From Patescibacteria group bacterium (GTDB lineage Bacteria > Patescibacteriota > Gracilibacteria > Peribacterales > Peribacteraceae), in assembly GCA_018818235.1 (NCBI GenBank), contig JAHISE010000029.1, positions 1 to 20,864 on the forward strand: 20,864 nt of DNA, written 5' to 3'. Made by a program: the position numbers and the translations under genes. The notes below the pieces were generated by a model. It was not told where the DNA came from. It searched no databases and was given only the letters and a program-made list of their open reading frames with translations. Below, one piece after another: positions 20,090 through 20,864 of the stretch; the stretch's first letter is position 1, and each line of letters begins with the position of its first letter.

Positions 20090-20716
20090 ATGACGTTATT
20101 CCAGAAAAAATATCGGGTCGAATCTGCGCGTCTGCAATGCCGCGATTACACCGAAAACGGATGGTATTTTATAACCATTTGTACAAAGAACCGTGATTGT
20201 GTTTTTGGTGAAATTAGGAATGGGATTATTGGGTTGTCGGATATTGGGAATGTGGTTGCAAATTGTTGGCAAAAAATTGAATATATTCGATGTTACGTAA
20301 CATTGGATGAATGGATTGTTATGCCAAATCACATACATGGCATAATTCGTATTGAACGAAACGACGTTATTGATGCAATAATGGATTCGGTTGTTAACGA
20401 TGTCATAGAGACGTCCCAATGGGACGTCTCTATCACGCCATTAACAACCACAAATACCGTTCGCCAATGGTGTATTCCAATGACAACCGAACCGACCACA
20501 CCTCGTTTACATGCCAATTCCATCGGATCCATCATGGGTCAATTTAAATCTGTATGTACCAAACGCATACATTCAATGGGATACGATGATTTTGCATGGC
20601 AAACACGATTTTATGACCACATCATACGCGATACAAAATCATTGAATCGAATTCGAGAATATATTCGAAATAATCCACATAAATGGGAACATGACAGGAA
20701 TAATCCTGAATTTTGA
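20090..20716 (+). CDS. REP-associated tyrosine transposase (RAYT), Y1/IS200-like HUH nuclease
   Basis: A 208-residue protein with RAYT features: 'NGWYFITICTKNR' (23-35), the HUH pair H81-I-H83 in 'VMPNHIHGII', then 'SIMGQFKSVCTKRI' (147-160) and the C-terminal 'WQTRFYDHIIRDTKSLNRIREYIRNNPHKWEHD'. Y175 or Y191 is the candidate catalytic Tyr. Y1 nucleases cut single-stranded hairpin DNA; RAYTs are single-copy genes tied to REP/REPIN spread rather than to a full insertion sequence. A perfect 29-nt REP palindrome is inside the coding sequence at residues 106-115, in the family's variable linker. The frame continues upstream to 20012 over the lexA end, but ATG 20090 fits the family. It looks intact. 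Confidence 0.9.
   Translation: MTLFQKKYRVESARLQCRDYTENGWYFITICTKNRDCVFGEIRNGIIGLSDIGNVVANCWQKIEYIRCYVTLDEWIVMPNHIHGIIRIERNDVIDAIMDSVVNDVIETSQWDVSITPLTTTNTVRQWCIPMTTEPTTPRLHANSIGSIMGQFKSVCTKRIHSMGYDDFAWQTRFYDHIIRDTKSLNRIREYIRNNPHKWEHDRNNPEF
20405..20433. repeat. REP palindrome embedded in the RAYT coding sequence
   Basis: ATAGAGACGTCCC and its perfect complement GGGACGTCTCTAT with a 3-nt loop: 13-bp arms, 29 nt in all. It encodes 'IETSQWDVSI' in frame. Same length and core as 16481-16509. Confidence 0.9.
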
Positions 20717-20723
20717 TTATTTC

Positions 20724-20744
20724 ATACCAATTTGCATTTTAAAT
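20724..20744 (+). repeat. 21-nt dispersed repeat, copy 2
   Basis: 20 of 21 positions match 13094-13114. It lies 8 nt after the RAYT stop, so it could mark the edge of the RAYT unit or the start of an adjoining element. Confidence 0.65.
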
Positions 20745-20766
20745 AAAACTAACCTTGTATCCCCCT

Positions 20767-20790
20767 CACACTTCGACATTACTCAGTGTG
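20767..20790. repeat. REP-like hairpin CACACTTCGAC...CAGTGTG
   Basis: CACACT (20767-20772) pairs with AGTGTG (20785-20790). The CTTCGAC...CTCAG core is a form I know from dispersed bacterial palindromes. The remaining 74 nt to the edge have no gene; the last bases (CCTCTCCCC) may start another GC-rich element. Confidence 0.5.
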
Positions 20791-20864
20791 GCCAACAATC
20801 TTGTTGCAAGTAATATCTATGAGTGACCATGAGTCATATCGAATGGCCACCCATCCTCTCCCCC

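Overview
The window looks like ordinary chromosome from a small-genome, AT-leaning bacterium. Stops of all three types are used: TGA ends the GNAT, STAS, DUF559, SecF, LytR-type and RAYT genes, and Trp is TGG. The genetic code is therefore standard, which argues against the UGA-recoding Gracilibacteria and Absconditabacteria. Proteins are close to bacterial consensus but often trimmed: the RelA/SpoT homologue has no ACT domain, and secF stands without secD. No start codon has a clear Shine-Dalgarno sequence. Together with single-gene transcription units and CPR-like hypothetical proteins, this suggests a Patescibacteria/CPR member, possibly Peregrinibacteria-like. That placement is inference, not proof.

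Layout. 1-3549: the 3' part of a fibronectin-III surface protein, a PfkB sugar kinase, a conserved hypothetical protein and a GNAT acetyltransferase. 3786-4933: a degenerate histidine-kinase-like protein with a STAS anti-sigma-antagonist-like protein. 5270-9328: a membrane-anchored TPR protein, a membrane-anchored hypothetical protein, a small DUF559 nuclease between inverted GC-rich repeats, and SecF. 9559-10839: trigger factor. On the minus strand, 11004-13785: a RelA/SpoT homologue and D-aminoacyl-tRNA deacylase. 13946-15464: the rplJ-rplL operon with a textbook promoter and an L10-binding leader RNA. 15718-19061: a DUF1624-type acyltransferase, a LytR-CpsA-Psr transferase and a membrane protein overlapping it. 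19420-20716: LexA and a REP-associated (RAYT) transposase.

The genes are mostly housekeeping. The intergenic DNA is the remarkable part, because nearly every gap holds a palindrome or word array. Four kinds are seen. (i) GC-rich C-run/G-run hairpins in inverted pairs, also bracketing the DUF559 gene. (ii) RAYT-type REP palindromes, one of them inside the RAYT gene. (iii) Tandem arrays of 7-9 nt words, a different word at each locus and most often exactly 7 nt, often switching to the reverse complement part-way. (iv) Other REP-like hairpins. Several have entered coding sequence: the rplJ tail, an acyltransferase loop and the RAYT linker. The best candidate for an undescribed system is the DUF559 nuclease with its inverted GC-rich repeats, which resembles the RAYT/REPIN arrangement but uses a different nuclease fold. 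Many starts have a -10-like TANNNT only 6-11 nt upstream, which suggests leaderless mRNAs.
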